The notes under the pieces were generated by a model. It saw only the letters and a program-made list of their open reading frames with translations. It was not told the DNA's origin and searched no databases. A DNA stretch of 6,621 nucleotides, taken from positions 1-6,621 of the forward strand of contig JBMFOH010000051.1 of the NCBI GenBank assembly GCA_049969715.1. The letters run 5' to 3'. Position 1 is the stretch's first letter. Each line of letters opens with the position of its first letter. Shown in pieces: positions 6,561-6,621 of the stretch. The position numbers and the translations under genes were made by a program. This DNA comes from JBMFOH01 sp049969715 [NCBI: bacterium]. GTDB taxonomy: Bacteria; DUMJ01.

Positions 6561-6621
6561 CTCTTTCACCTCCTTTCCAAACTTCCCACATTCCAAAACC
6601 TTCAGAATTTTTACTTCCTAG
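6553..6621 (-). CDS. cas6: Cas6 crRNA-processing endonuclease, C-terminal 22 codons only
   Basis: Cas6 cuts pre-crRNA within the repeat. Only its tail is in the window: 22 codons open from the right edge, ending at TGA 6555-6553. They include LGSKNSEGFGMWEV, which matches the glycine-rich loop near the C-terminus of Cas6 proteins (G-x-G-rich, typically GLGSKNSxGFG). The match plus the place directly before cas8b, the normal I-B order, makes the call firm despite the short length. The stop codon lies 8 nt into cas8b (overlap 6553-6560), the same arrangement as cas8b/cas7, suggesting coupled translation. The catalytic His and most of the RAMP folds are outside the window, so activity cannot be judged. 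The other two minus-strand frames here have stops (TAG at 6620-6618 and a TAA just downstream), which leaves this as the open upstream frame. Confidence 0.87.
   Translation of the reverse strand, partial: LGSKNSEGFGMWEVWKGGERDA
6566..6576 (-). promoter_or_regulatory. Near-perfect ribosome binding site that decides the cas8b start
   Basis: AAAGGAGGTGA is nearly the full complement of the 16S 3' end, 5 nt before ATG 6560-6558. It lies within the last codons of cas6, and it rules against the TTG at 6596-6594 as the main start. Confidence 0.9.

Noticed and set aside
6196-6621. Plus-strand open frame running off the right edge
   Set aside because: It is antisense to the cas8b N-terminus and the cas6 tail; its Ser/Leu/Ile-rich composition marks it as a shadow.

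Overview
The window is an unbroken, minus-strand piece of a type I-B CRISPR-Cas operon from what looks like a low-GC (about one third G+C by eye), probably thermophilic bacterium. Arginine is coded almost only by AGA/AGG, ATA isoleucine is common, the proteins are rich in Lys/Glu/Ile, and several genes carry textbook bacterial Shine-Dalgarno (SD) sequences, one close to a full anti-SD complement (AAAGGAGGTGA). I cannot name a genus from sequence alone.

Reading in the transcription direction (right to left): the last 22 codons of cas6 (6621-6553, crRNA-processing endonuclease, glycine-rich loop visible), cas8b of the TM1802/Csh1 kind (6560-4584, large subunit), an in-frame internal gene for the small subunit Cas11b (5009-4584) started by its own strong SD inside cas8b, cas7 of the Csh2 kind (4591-3629, crRNA-binding backbone), cas5 (3626-2883, 5'-handle cap), a full-length HD-nuclease/helicase cas3 (2880-487), and cas4 (477-1, spacer-acquisition nuclease, lacking only its last few residues). 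Only about 13 nt are non-coding. Junctions are 8-nt overlaps (cas6/cas8b, cas8b/cas7), 2-nt gaps (cas7/cas5, cas5/cas3) and a 9-nt gap (cas3/cas4). No promoter, terminator, CRISPR array, tRNA or mobile element is visible inside the window. By the usual I-B order, cas1, cas2 and an array should lie beyond position 1, and the rest of cas6 beyond position 6621.

Working model: Cas6 cuts pre-crRNA; Cas8b, several Cas7, Cas5 and internally translated Cas11b form Cascade on the crRNA; Cascade finds PAM-flanked DNA and recruits Cas3, which unwinds and degrades it; Cas4 helps Cas1-Cas2 pick and trim new spacers. The most useful points beyond routine annotation are the hidden cas11b start with a 12-nt match to the cas8b ribosome-binding site, the cas6 tail that fixes the cas8b start, corrected ATG starts for cas8b and cas3, a Glu in place of the usual motif-I His in Cas4, and a perfect 10-bp inverted repeat inside cas7. 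The system type itself is well known rather than new.
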